64,000 bases of DNA from an uncultured Selenomonadales bacterium (lineage in GTDB: Bacteria; Bacillota; Negativicutes; Acidaminococcales; Acidaminococcaceae): contig ONEW01000003.1 in assembly GCA_900316935.1 (NCBI GenBank), positions 21,537 through 85,536 of the forward strand, read 5' to 3'. Each line of letters begins with the position of its first letter. Within the stretch, counting starts at the first letter, position 1. The notes below the pieces were generated by a model. It worked only from the letters and a program-made list of their open reading frames with translations. It searched no databases and had not been told where the DNA came from. Below are positions 8,347 through 16,890 of the stretch, one piece after another. The translations under genes were made by a program, and so were the position numbers.

Positions 8347-9699
8347 TCACTCCATCCGGTGTTTCTTGAAGAAATCCAGCGCCACTTCGGGGAACATGAT
8401 GTAGCTCAGCAAATCTTCTTCACTGGCCTCCGGAAATCCCTGGACGGCCAGCTTGGCCCGCATGGCGTCCACTTGCGGCGGGATGTCGTCGGCCGGGCGG
8501 TGGTCGATGAGGGTGGCGTCCCCGAGGATGCGTTTCCTGATGTCCCACTTGATGGGACCGGGCGTGCGGCCGTATTTGCCGCGGACCAGGTCCTTGACTT
8601 CCCTCGGAACCATGCGGTACCGTCCCAGTGCGACGTTCAGCACCGCCATGGTGCCCACGATCTGGCTCGTCGGCGTGACCAGGGGCGGATAGCCCAGTTC
8701 CTTGCGCACGCGGGGCATTTCCTCCAGCACTTCGTCCATCTTGTCGGCGATGCCGATCTGCTTCATCTGGTTCATAAGGTTGGACATCATGCCGCCGGGG
8801 ATCTGGCTGACCAGCACCTGCGGGGTGAGGCTCAGGTCCGCATTGAGGTTGAAGATCTGCACCAGGTCCGTGCGGACTTTCCGGAAATGGGCGGCCAGCT
8901 GTTCCAGCAGCTTCGCGTCCAGGCCTGTGTCACGCGGGGTGGGTCGCAGGGCGGCCACGAACGATTCCGTGCAGGGCTGGCTCGTCAGGCCGGAAAAGGG
9001 GGAAATTGCCGTATCGATGATATCCACGCCGGCTTCGATGGCCTTCAGGTATGTCATTTCACCGAGGCCCGTCGTGCAATGGGTATGCAGTTCCAGGGGC
9101 ACTTTCAGCTCCGCTTTCAGGGCCTTCACCAGGTCGTACGCCGTGCAGGGCAGGAGCAGGCCGGCCATATCCTTGATGCAGATGGAGTCGGCGCCCATGT
9201 CTTCCAGCTGTTTGGCGATGCGGACGAAATCCTCCGTCTTGTGGTAAGGGCTCGTCGTGTAAATCAGGGTTCCCTGGGCGACGGCCCCTTCCTTCTTCGT
9301 GGCCCGCATCGCTGTTTCCAGGTTCCGGACATCGTTCAGGGCGTCGAAGATGCGGATGATGGTGACGCCGTTCTCGACACTGCGCCCTACGAAATCTTCC
9401 ACCACGTCATCGGCATAATGGGAATAGCCGAGCAGATTCTGCCCGCGCAGCAGCATCTGGATCGGCGTTTTCCGCAGGTGGCGCCGCAACGTGCGCAGCC
9501 GTTCCCACGGATCTTCATCCAGGAAGCGCAGGCAGGCGTCGAATGTCGCACCGCCCCACGCCTCGACGGCATGGTAGCCCACCTCGTCCATGATATCCAG
9601 GACCGGGAGCATGTCCCCCGTCCGCATCCGCGTAGCGGTCAGGGACTGATGCCCGTCCCGCAGCACCGTTTCCGTGATCTGTACCGGTCTGTCGTTCAT
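8347..9699 (-). CDS. oadA: Oxaloacetate decarboxylase alpha / pyruvate carboxylase B carboxyltransferase subunit
   Basis: 450 residues covering the carboxyltransferase (DRE-TIM barrel) domain plus the PYC/OADA conserved domain. Seen: the catalytic start ETVLRDGHQS, CIKDMAGLL with the metal-site lysine, and the H-x-H metal ligands in ELHTHCTTGLG. There is no C-terminal biotinyl-lysine (MKM) domain, so biotin must be carried on a separate subunit. No beta or gamma decarboxylase subunit or biotin carrier is adjacent. The protein could belong to a Na+-pumping oxaloacetate decarboxylase, a two-part pyruvate carboxylase or a transcarboxylase 5S subunit. Start 9699 follows GGGGAGG. A promoter overlapped by a GTATAC palindrome lies upstream. 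Confidence 0.85.
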   Translation of the reverse strand: MNDRPVQITETVLRDGHQSLTATRMRTGDMLPVLDIMDEVGYHAVEAWGGATFDACLRFLDEDPWERLRTLRRHLRKTPIQMLLRGQNLLGYSHYADDVVEDFVGRSVENGVTIIRIFDALNDVRNLETAMRATKKEGAVAQGTLIYTTSPYHKTEDFVRIAKQLEDMGADSICIKDMAGLLLPCTAYDLVKALKAELKVPLELHTHCTTGLGEMTYLKAIEAGVDIIDTAISPFSGLTSQPCTESFVAALRPTPRDTGLDAKLLEQLAAHFRKVRTDLVQIFNLNADLSLTPQVLVSQIPGGMMSNLMNQMKQIGIADKMDEVLEEMPRVRKELGYPPLVTPTSQIVGTMAVLNVALGRYRMVPREVKDLVRGKYGRTPGPIKWDIRKRILGDATLIDHRPADDIPPQVDAMRAKLAVQGFPEASEEDLLSYIMFPEVALDFFKKHRME

Positions 9700-9756
9700 G
9701 ATGTCCTCCCCGGAAATCGCAGCTGTATCAGCACTAAGAATTTCAACCAAATATCC

Positions 9757-9784
9757 TGTATACAGTATACATGAATTTGGACAA
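9757..9784 (-). promoter_or_regulatory. Promoter overlapped by a GTATAC-type operator, upstream of oadA
   Basis: On the minus strand TTGTCC (9779-9784) and TATACA (9757-9762) are 16 bases apart. The -10 region is overlapped by TGTATAC-A-GTATACA (9757-9771), a perfect 15-base palindrome. Its placement over the -10 suggests repression. GTATAC cores are typical of several GntR-family operators; no GntR gene is in the window. Confidence 0.55.
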
Positions 9785-9804
9785 ATCCGCAATCAACGGG
9801 AACA

Positions 9805-9845
9805 GCCTCCAAGTAACCACCTGTTCCGGTGTCTTACTTGGAGGC
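9805..9845. repeat. 12-bp perfect inverted repeat between leuA and oadA
   Basis: GCCTCCAAGTAA (9805-9816) and TTACTTGGAGGC (9834-9845) form a 12-base-pair stem with a 17-base loop that can itself pair ACC/GGT. No U-run follows on the minus strand; a pyrimidine-rich CTCTCTCTTT follows on the plus strand. It lies about 85 bases past the leuA stop and may be its transcription end or RNA-stabilising stem. Confidence 0.5.
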
Positions 9846-9930
9846 CGTCTCTCTCTTTCCCTTCCGTATGCTTTTGTTTTTTATGTCATTTGATGTTCTG
9901 GCGGGATTCCAAATGGCGCAGTTCCTTCCG

Positions 9931-11667
9931 TCACCACTGCTTTTGCCGCTGCGGCACGAACACCGGCCGGCCCGCTTTCTGGTTTTCGGCGCGGTTGATG
10001 GCGCAAATGATGCCCAGCAGCGAGGCCACGACGATGCCGTTGTGGATGCCGACGCCGTAAATGCTGCCGCCATCGGGTTTCTGCAGGTGGATATAGCAGA
10101 TGGCCCGGGAATCGGAACCGCCCGTGATGGCATGTTCATCATAGTCAATGAAGTTATAGCCCGTGACGCCGACCTGCCTGAGGGCCTGGAAAAAGGCGTC
10201 GATGGGGCCGTTGCCCTCGCCGACCACTTCGTATCCCACGCCGTTGACGGCGATTTCACCCGTGAAGGTCGTGTGGTTCGCTTCCTTCTGGGCATCCTCG
10301 TCGCTGTAGTCGAAGCGGCGTTCCAGCAGTTTGTACTTGCCTGTGCAGTCGATGAACTCATGCTGGAAGAGGTCCACAATCTGCTGTTCGTCCAGCTCGT
10401 CGCCGTACGCATCGGCTGCCGCCTTGACGACGTCGCCGAATTCCGGCTGCATGGCTTTGGGCATGCGGTATCCCTTGGCCTGTTCCAGGACGTAGGCCGC
10501 GCCGCCCTTGCCGGACTGGCTGTTGATGCGGATGATCGGCTCATACTGCCGGTTGATGTCGGCCGGGTTGATGGGCAGGTACGGAACCTCCCAGTATTCG
10601 CAGCCTGTGTCACGCATAAAGTCGAAGCCCTTCTTGATGGCATCCTGATGCGAACCGGAGAAGGCCGTGAAGGCCAGTTTGCCCGCATAGGGCTGGCGGG
10701 GCGGAATGGTCATCTTGGTGCATTCCTCGTAGACCTTCGCCACGGATAAGATGTCGTGGAAATCCAGTTTGGGATCGACACCCTGGGTATACATGTTCAA
10801 GGCCACGGTGACAATGTCCAGGTTGCCCGTACGCTCGCCGTTGCCGAAGAGGCAGCCCTCGATGCGCTCCGCGCCGGCCAGCAGGCCCAGTTCGGCGCAG
10901 GCCACGCCCGTGCCGCGGTCATTGTGCGGATGGAGGCTGATGATGGCGGCTTCACGGTCCGGCAGGTGCTTGATGAAGTATTCAATCTGGTCGGCATAGG
11001 TGTTCGGCGTACACATTTCCACCGTCGCCGGCAGGTTGATGATGACCGGCCGTTCCTTCGTGGCGCCCAGGGTCTTCATGACCTCGTGGCAGATGCGGAC
11101 GGCAAAATCCTGTTCCGTGCCCGTGTAACTTTCCGGCGAATATTCGTAGCGGATGTTCATGCCGCTGCGGGCCACTTCCTCTTCCGTCAGGCGGCGGATG
11201 AGTTCCGCCCCTTCCACAGCGATGTCCACGATGCCGTCCATGTCCTTCCGGAACACGATTTTGCGCTGCAGCGTCGACGTGGAGTTGTAAAAGTGGATGA
11301 TGACGTTCTTGGCCCCCTTCACGGCTTCGAAGGTCTTCCTGATCAGTTCGGGACGGGCCTGGACGAGGACCTGCAGCGTCACGTCGTCCGGCACCAGATG
11401 CTTTTCAATCAGGGTGCGGATGATCTCGTATTCCGTTTCCGACGCGGACGGGAACCCGACTTCGATTTCCTTGAATCCGATGTCGGTCAGCGTCTTGAAC
11501 ATGCGGAGCTTTTCGTGCTTCTGCATGGGCGTCACCAGGGCCTGGTTGCCGTCGCGCAGGTCGACGCTGCACCAGACGGGTGCCTTGTCGATGATGTGGT
11601 CCGGCCAGTCGCGGTGTTCCAGATGGATCTGGTGAAACGGAATGTACTTTTTGACGGGTTGCTGCAT
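9931..11667 (-). CDS. leuA: 2-isopropylmalate synthase, long (LeuA2-type) form
   Basis: 578 residues. It condenses acetyl-CoA with 2-ketoisovalerate, the committed step of leucine synthesis. Seen: catalytic start VDLRDGNQALV at about residues 35-45 and metal ligands in SLHPHNDRGTG, followed by the linker and a C-terminal LeuA dimer domain that normally binds leucine for feedback inhibition. The N-terminal WPDHIIDKAP region and length match the actinobacterial-type enzyme rather than the ~510-residue form. The start at 11667 follows AAGGAG. It stands alone behind its own T-box leader, apart from leuCDB at 31.5-34.3 kb, which has a separate leucine T-box. Confidence 0.95.
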   Translation of the reverse strand: MQQPVKKYIPFHQIHLEHRDWPDHIIDKAPVWCSVDLRDGNQALVTPMQKHEKLRMFKTLTDIGFKEIEVGFPSASETEYEIIRTLIEKHLVPDDVTLQVLVQARPELIRKTFEAVKGAKNVIIHFYNSTSTLQRKIVFRKDMDGIVDIAVEGAELIRRLTEEEVARSGMNIRYEYSPESYTGTEQDFAVRICHEVMKTLGATKERPVIINLPATVEMCTPNTYADQIEYFIKHLPDREAAIISLHPHNDRGTGVACAELGLLAGAERIEGCLFGNGERTGNLDIVTVALNMYTQGVDPKLDFHDILSVAKVYEECTKMTIPPRQPYAGKLAFTAFSGSHQDAIKKGFDFMRDTGCEYWEVPYLPINPADINRQYEPIIRINSQSGKGGAAYVLEQAKGYRMPKAMQPEFGDVVKAAADAYGDELDEQQIVDLFQHEFIDCTGKYKLLERRFDYSDEDAQKEANHTTFTGEIAVNGVGYEVVGEGNGPIDAFFQALRQVGVTGYNFIDYDEHAITGGSDSRAICYIHLQKPDGGSIYGVGIHNGIVVASLLGIICAINRAENQKAGRPVFVPQRQKQW

Positions 11668-11750
11668 TTTTTCTCTCTCCTTACTCCTGGTGCAGGTTCT
11701 GCCTGCTTGTTCGGAATTTCCCTTTTTAACTCTCTTGCCCTTAGAATCGC

Positions 11751-12048
11751 AATGAAAAACTCCCCGCCCCTTTTCTCTCTAAAAGGGGCGGGGAGATAGA
11801 TTCCACGCTGTACCACCCTTATTCAGCCGGGGTTGCCCCGGCCCTCTCAGCCTCCAACAAGGCCTTTACCAGTAACGCGGTTCGATACGTCCTGCCCTAA
11901 ACGCAGCCGTTTCAGGCAGGCAGCTCGGGGACCAGTCATGCATATGGCTGCCGCTGCCGGTTTGCACCAACCACCGGTTCTCTGAAGCCCTGCAGGCCAT
12001 ATCTTTTTCCCGTCATCGCCTTTATGCGGTGAAGAATTTTCAATTGAT
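11751..12048 (-). promoter_or_regulatory. T-box leader (leucine, CUG specifier) of leuA
   Basis: Transcribed toward leuA. Stem I shows GATGACGGGAAAAAGATA at its base and CAGAGAACCGGTGGTTGG near its apex, both T-box hallmarks. GGGA and TCCC close the specifier loop, which holds CUG (Leu) at 11933-11935 followed by a purine. The antiterminator signature GGGTGGTACAGCG lies at 11806-11818, one base off the canonical GGGTGGTACCGCG. The competing terminator is CCCCGCCCCTTTT/AAAAGGGGCGGGG at 11761-11794, followed by GTTTTTCATT. Uncharged tRNA-Leu should stabilise the antiterminator. Confidence 0.92.
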
Positions 12049-12054
12049 GGACCT

Positions 12055-12083
12055 AGTATAACAATTTCATCCGTGAAAGTCAA
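12055..12083 (-). promoter_or_regulatory. Promoter of the leuA T-box transcript
   Basis: On the minus strand TTGACT (12078-12083) and TATACT (12055-12060) are separated by 17 bases, a near-consensus sigma-A promoter placed just upstream of T-box stem I. Confidence 0.8.
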
Positions 12084-12157
12084 TTCCCTGTAGAGCGGAT
12101 ACGGACAATCCTTTTCCTTTTTTGCGGAAAGTGTAACATTTGACATCTTTCCGGCAT

Positions 12158-12186
12158 TTGACGGAACCCGGTGTTTTCATTATACT
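12158..12186 (+). promoter_or_regulatory. Promoter of the CorC/HlyC-family gene
   Basis: TTGACG (12158-12163) and TATACT (12181-12186) with a 17-base spacer, 38 bases ahead of the ATG at 12224. It is divergent from the leuA promoter, about 75 bases away. Confidence 0.8.
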
Positions 12187-12223
12187 GATTATACTGATAG
12201 TGATCAAAAGAAAGGAAATCTGT

Positions 12224-13516
12224 ATGGAAGACGCTGCTCTCACTGTCTATATCATCGCCCTGTTCGCGCTGCTGTGCTGTTCGGCCTTCTTCTCGTCGGC
12301 CGAGACATCCCTCACGAGCGTGAACAAGATCCGCCTGAAGAACATGGCGCGCAAAGGGGACGCCCGGGCCCAGCTGTGCCTCAAACTGCTGGAGGACTTC
12401 GATTCCGTGCTCTCGACGATCCTCGTGGGCAACAACATCGTCAACATCGCCGCCGCGTCCATCGCCACGGTGGTCTTCATCCAGCTGATGGGGTCCAAGG
12501 GCGTCACGGTATCCACCATCGTCACGACGGTCGTCATCCTGATTTTCGGCGAAATCTCGCCGAAGAGCCTCGCCAAGGAATTTCCCGAAAAGGTCCTCTT
12601 GTGGGCCTGTCCGGCGCTGCTTTTCCTGACCCGGGTCTTTACGCCGGTCAACTTTTTCTTCAACCAGCTGAAAAAGGCCCTGAGCCGCCGCATCGCCGGC
12701 AAGAAACAGGCCCAGGGCATCACGGAGGCGGAGCTCAAGGTCATGGTGGACGAGGTCCAGTTGGGCGGCACCATCGACCGCGACGAAGGGGACCTGATCA
12801 AGGCCGCCATTGAATTCAACGACGTGCGCGTCAAGGAGATCCTCACGCCCCGCGTCGACATGACCGCCTGCAACATTACGGACAGCAATGCCGAAATCTA
12901 CCGGCTTTTCTCGTCCCACACCTTTTCGCGCCTGCCCGTGTATGACCTGGAGGAAAACAACCTCATCGGCCTGATCCATTCCAAGGATTTTTATAATTCC
13001 TACATGAAGGACCCGAAATTCAAGCTCAAGACGATCCTCAAGCCCATCGGCTACGTACACCGCTCCACCAAGGTGTCCGTCGTCCTCAAGAACATGCAGC
13101 GCCACAAGCTGCAGATGGCCGCCGTCATCGACAGCTACGGCAGCGTGGCCGGCATCGTCACCATCGAGGACATCATCGAGGAACTCGTCGGGGAAATCTG
13201 GGACGAGCACGACACGGCCGTGTCCGTGTTCCACAAGCTGGGCAGCCACAAGTACCTGGTGTCCTGTGACTCCAGTTCCCGCAACGCCAGCCTGCGCGAC
13301 ATGTTCGAATACATGCGCCTGGATTTCGACCTGTACGGTCTTGAGAACCAGCCTATCGCCGGCTGGGTCATCGAGTCCTTCGGCCAGATTCCCCAGAAGG
13401 GGGACACCTTCACGTACCAGGATCTGCAGGTCGAGGTCAGCAAGGTCGACCAGAACCGCGTCAAGGAAATCATCGTCACCCACCTGCCGGCACCGGCGGA
13501 AGCGCCGGAATCCTGA
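12224..13516 (+). CDS. CNNM/CorC (hemolysin C) family membrane protein
   Basis: 430 residues. Order: an N-terminal DUF21/CNNM membrane domain of about 190 residues with at least three hydrophobic helices and the FSSAETSLTS motif, two CBS repeats (about 200-330, including LTPRVDM and EDIIEELVGEIWDEHD), and a C-terminal CorC/HlyC domain. The family is linked to Mg2+/Co2+ efflux or homeostasis; older names call it hemolysin without direct evidence. Start 12224 has AAAGGAAA upstream. It has its own promoter and shares a bidirectional terminator with the Ca2+ ATPase gene. Confidence 0.9.
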   Translation: MEDAALTVYIIALFALLCCSAFFSSAETSLTSVNKIRLKNMARKGDARAQLCLKLLEDFDSVLSTILVGNNIVNIAAASIATVVFIQLMGSKGVTVSTIVTTVVILIFGEISPKSLAKEFPEKVLLWACPALLFLTRVFTPVNFFFNQLKKALSRRIAGKKQAQGITEAELKVMVDEVQLGGTIDRDEGDLIKAAIEFNDVRVKEILTPRVDMTACNITDSNAEIYRLFSSHTFSRLPVYDLEENNLIGLIHSKDFYNSYMKDPKFKLKTILKPIGYVHRSTKVSVVLKNMQRHKLQMAAVIDSYGSVAGIVTIEDIIEELVGEIWDEHDTAVSVFHKLGSHKYLVSCDSSSRNASLRDMFEYMRLDFDLYGLENQPIAGWVIESFGQIPQKGDTFTYQDLQVEVSKVDQNRVKEIIVTHLPAPAEAPES

Positions 13517-13547
13517 GGGGTCCGTCCCCCTGCACCGTCTGAAACAG

Positions 13548-13597
13548 AAAATTCCAAGCTGTCACTGGAGCAGCCAGTGCGGCTTGGAATTTTTTTG
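13548..13597. terminator. Bidirectional terminator
   Basis: AAAATTCCAAGC...CACTGG pairs with CCAGTG..GCTTGGAATTTT, followed by a T-run on the plus strand and by TTTT plus CTG on the minus. It separates the convergent CorC-family and Ca2+ ATPase genes. Confidence 0.85.
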
Positions 13598-13609
13598 CCT
13601 TTTTTCCGT

Positions 13610-16282
13610 TTATGCGGCGGCACCGGGCTTGCCGCGGGATGCCAGCAGATTCCGGATGATTTTGCGCACCCAGTCGGCCACGATGATGGTCAGGGCCGTC
13701 ACGATGACGACGCCCCATTCCGCCCCGTTCAGCGGCGCCGTACGGAGCACGCGCCCGCCGAACCAGGTCAGGGCCACCTGGATGACCACGATGAGGGCCA
13801 TCACGTACAGGAACGCCGGGTTCTTCGTGATATGGTCCAGCAGGTTCAGGCCGTCGCTGCGCACGTTGAAGCCATTCGCCACGGCCATGAAGATGTAGGC
13901 GCAGAAAAAGCCCGTATAGGTATAGATATGGTCCGGCGCATTGCGGAACAGATGGTCCACGGCAGGGCTCGTGTAGAAGATGACGGCCATGGCCGTCATC
14001 CACAGGCCGGCCAGGGTCAGCGTCACGAGCATGGACCGCGAGACGAGGGGTGCCGTACGCTGTTTCGGGGCTTCGTCCATATATTTCTCCAGAGCCGGTT
14101 CCCCGCCAAAGGCGAGGGCCGCCAGGGTGTCCATGACGAGGTTGATCCACAGGATCTGGATGATCGTCAGGGGCTTTTCAATGCCGATGAAGGGCGCCAT
14201 GAAGTTGATCAGCACGGCTGAAAAGTTGATGGACAGCTGGAACGTGATGAATTTGCAGATGGAATGATAGATGGTGCGGCCATAGAGGATGGCCTGCTTG
14301 ATGCTCAGGAAATTGTCGTCGAGGATGACGATGTCGCCGGCCTCCTTGGCCACTTCCGTGCCGCTGCCCATGGCGAATCCGACGTCGGCGCGCTTGAGGG
14401 CCGGTGAATCGTTGACGCCGTCGCCGGTCATGCCGACGACGAGGTTCATCTGCTGGGCCAGGTTGACGAGGCGCAGCTTATCCATCGGCAGGGCGCGCGA
14501 AACAACCCGCAGGTGCCGCAGGCTCAGCTTGATTTCCTCGTCGCTCATGGCGGCCAGGTCCTGGCTCGTCCAGACCAGGTCGCGGGGATCCGTCAGCAGC
14601 CCTGCGTCTTTCGCGATGGCCACGGCCGTTTCCTTGCGGTCGCCCGTGATCATGACGATCTGCACGCCGGCCCGTTTCACCTGTCTGATGGCCTGTACCG
14701 CCTCGGGCCGCACTTCGTCGCGGATGGCGAGGATGCCTGTCAGGGTCAGTCCGCCGTCCGGCACCTTGTTTCCCCCGGCGGGCCCGCCGTATGTGCACAG
14801 AGCCAGCATGCGGATGGCTTTGGCAGCCAGTTCCAGCATGCGGTCGTCCAGGGCCTTCTTCATGGCCTCCGTCAGCGGCTGCCGCTGCCCGTCCTTGTCC
14901 CAGTAGGACCCGCAGGCCTGGAGCAGCTTTTCCGGCGCCCCCTTGATCAGGGTGTACACTTCGCCGCCGTGGACAGGCATGCCGGCGTGTCCGCGGACAA
15001 CGGCAAAGGAATATTTGCTGGCACTGTTGAACGGTTCGAAACGCAGCCGGGTACTTCCGTAGGGAGACCGGTAGGTGCCGATGTAGCGGTTCAGGGCCCG
15101 TTCGGTAATGTTGCCGCCCACGATGCTGCCTTCCGTCACCACGGCCGACGTGTTCTGCACCACGTTTTCGTAAGTATATTCCTTCAGGGTTTCCGGCAGC
15201 TTGCCGAAGGACCCGTATTCGTCCAGGGCGCCCGTCAGGAAGCCCACGACTTCGAGTTGTCCTTTCGTGATGGTGCCTGTCTTGTCCGTAAAAAGCAGGT
15301 TCAGGCTGCCCGCCGTCTCAATGCCCGTCAGTTTGCGGACGAGCACATGGTCCCGCAGCATCTTCTTCATGTTGAGGGACGACACGATGGCGATCATCAA
15401 GGGCAGGCCTTCGGGGACGGCCATGACGATGATGATGATGGCCAGGATGAGGGCCTGGAGCATGTCGCCGATCACGACGGACGGATTGGCCGTATAGCGG
15501 GCGAAGCCGCCGGCCAGGAGCATTTTATGGAGCAGTACGGCCAGAAAGATCAGCACAGCGCCGGCGTAGCCGAAATAGCTGATCTTACGGGCCAGGTTCT
15601 TCAGTTTGACCTTCAGGGGGCTGTCGCGGTCGACCTCCTTCAGTTCCTGCGTCAGCTGCCCGTAGACGGAGGCGTCGCCCACCTTTTCCGCCCGCATCAG
15701 GCCCTGGCCTTCCACCACGACGGAGCCGCGGTACAGGCGGCAGGGATTCAGGAAATCCGTTTCCGTGCCCCAGGTGAAATCCGCCGGGGCCGGCTGTTTT
15801 TCCGCTTCTTCGCTTTCGCCGTTCAGGGCGGCCTGATCCAGTTTCACCGAACCGGACAGCAGCACGCCGTCGACGGCCACCTTGTCGCCTGCTTCGAGCT
15901 GCACGGCGTCGCCCGTCACGATGTCGTCGATGGGCAGTTCCACCGGTTCGCCGTCACGCCAGACCTTGCACGTGATGCGGCCCGCCTCTTCCTGCAGTTT
16001 GCGGAAGGCGTTCTCGTTGCTGTATTCGGCCCACGTCGAAACGAAGGTCGCCAGAAGGATGGCAACAAAAATGCCGACCGTTTCCAGGACATCCGCCTGG
16101 CCCATGTAGACGAACACGACGTTCACCAACAGGGCCACGAGCAGGATGCGGATGATCGGATCGTTGAAATTGCCCAGCAGCTTGCGGAAGAACGTTTCCC
16201 GGGGAGGCGTGGAGAGGGCGTTATTACCGTGCGCCACCAGGGAAAGCCGGGCTTCTTCCGTAGTTAACCCGATGTTTGACAT
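13610..16282 (-). CDS. Calcium-translocating P-type ATPase (PMCA/type IIB-like)
   Basis: 890 residues with the full P-type ATPase order: actuator domain, PEGLP in M4, phosphorylation site DKTGTITKGQ, nucleotide-binding KGAPEKLL, MITGDRKETA, hinge TGDGVNDSPALK, then M5-M10. Calcium-site residues are visible: Glu in PEGLP (M4), and Asn and Asp in INLVMDT (M6). This single-site set matches type IIB pumps. It should export Ca2+ at the cost of ATP. Start 16282 follows AAAGGAA. It is the last gene of a three-gene minus-strand group after the YbjN-like gene, with an 18-base gap. Confidence 0.93.
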   Translation of the reverse strand: MSNIGLTTEEARLSLVAHGNNALSTPPRETFFRKLLGNFNDPIIRILLVALLVNVVFVYMGQADVLETVGIFVAILLATFVSTWAEYSNENAFRKLQEEAGRITCKVWRDGEPVELPIDDIVTGDAVQLEAGDKVAVDGVLLSGSVKLDQAALNGESEEAEKQPAPADFTWGTETDFLNPCRLYRGSVVVEGQGLMRAEKVGDASVYGQLTQELKEVDRDSPLKVKLKNLARKISYFGYAGAVLIFLAVLLHKMLLAGGFARYTANPSVVIGDMLQALILAIIIIVMAVPEGLPLMIAIVSSLNMKKMLRDHVLVRKLTGIETAGSLNLLFTDKTGTITKGQLEVVGFLTGALDEYGSFGKLPETLKEYTYENVVQNTSAVVTEGSIVGGNITERALNRYIGTYRSPYGSTRLRFEPFNSASKYSFAVVRGHAGMPVHGGEVYTLIKGAPEKLLQACGSYWDKDGQRQPLTEAMKKALDDRMLELAAKAIRMLALCTYGGPAGGNKVPDGGLTLTGILAIRDEVRPEAVQAIRQVKRAGVQIVMITGDRKETAVAIAKDAGLLTDPRDLVWTSQDLAAMSDEEIKLSLRHLRVVSRALPMDKLRLVNLAQQMNLVVGMTGDGVNDSPALKRADVGFAMGSGTEVAKEAGDIVILDDNFLSIKQAILYGRTIYHSICKFITFQLSINFSAVLINFMAPFIGIEKPLTIIQILWINLVMDTLAALAFGGEPALEKYMDEAPKQRTAPLVSRSMLVTLTLAGLWMTAMAVIFYTSPAVDHLFRNAPDHIYTYTGFFCAYIFMAVANGFNVRSDGLNLLDHITKNPAFLYVMALIVVIQVALTWFGGRVLRTAPLNGAEWGVVIVTALTIIVADWVRKIIRNLLASRGKPGAAA

Positions 16283-16299
16283 GTAAGGTTCCTTTCCGT

Positions 16300-16845
16300 T
16301 CAGTTTCCGGCAGGGGCGCCGGCCGGGCCTTCTTCCGCCTCGCGGCGGCCCGGTTCGTTCACATCCAGTTCCGTGCCGACGACGGCCGGCAGGCGTTTCA
16401 GCTCGTCATCCAGGTACGGTACCCCGACCTGGAGCAGCATGACGAGGATCATCTGGGGGTCGAAATGCACTTCGTCGGCGATGAGGCAGATATCCAGCTC
16501 GATACTGCCTTCCGCTGTCACGACGAATTTAAAGGCCAGACCGCGGTTGTTCAGGCGGTTCAGGTACTGCAGCACCTTGTCCTCGTTTTCCGTGTTCACG
16601 ACCCGGTAGCCGCACAAGATCTTGATGTACGTGTAGATCGCGTCGTTCATGAGGACCTGGACCTTGCAGCTCTGGCCATTGGCCGTGACGCTGCTGTAAT
16701 AGCCGACCGTGCGGAATTCGTCGTCGTACTCCTGTTTCACGAACCCCGTCACCTGATGGTCCGCCATGAATTTATCGAACATTTGCGCCTTGACGCGGGG
16801 TTTCCTGTTTTGTTCCACTTGTGCCTTCAATTCTTCCAATGCCAT
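16300..16845 (-). CDS. YbjN-domain-like protein
   Basis: 181 residues, cytoplasmic by sequence (no signal or membrane segment). The middle region has the pattern of YbjN/type III chaperone-like proteins: LNRLNNRGLAFKF, an EGSIELD strand and a final FDPQMILVMLL helix. These domains resemble secretion chaperones; a direct function is not known. The last 20 residues are acidic and low in complexity. Start 16845 follows AAAAGGAG. It lies between an SbmA/YddA-like exporter and the Ca2+ pump and is likely co-transcribed with both. Confidence 0.6.
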   Translation of the reverse strand: MALEELKAQVEQNRKPRVKAQMFDKFMADHQVTGFVKQEYDDEFRTVGYYSSVTANGQSCKVQVLMNDAIYTYIKILCGYRVVNTENEDKVLQYLNRLNNRGLAFKFVVTAEGSIELDICLIADEVHFDPQMILVMLLQVGVPYLDDELKRLPAVVGTELDVNEPGRREAEEGPAGAPAGN

Positions 16846-16890
16846 TGTAACCGTCTCCTTTTTTATGCGGATTCCCTGCTCCCCCGCGGC

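Noticed and set aside
14513..16267. Long plus-strand open frame opposite the Ca2+ ATPase
   Set aside because: Antisense artefact; the P-type ATPase motifs are complete on the minus strand.
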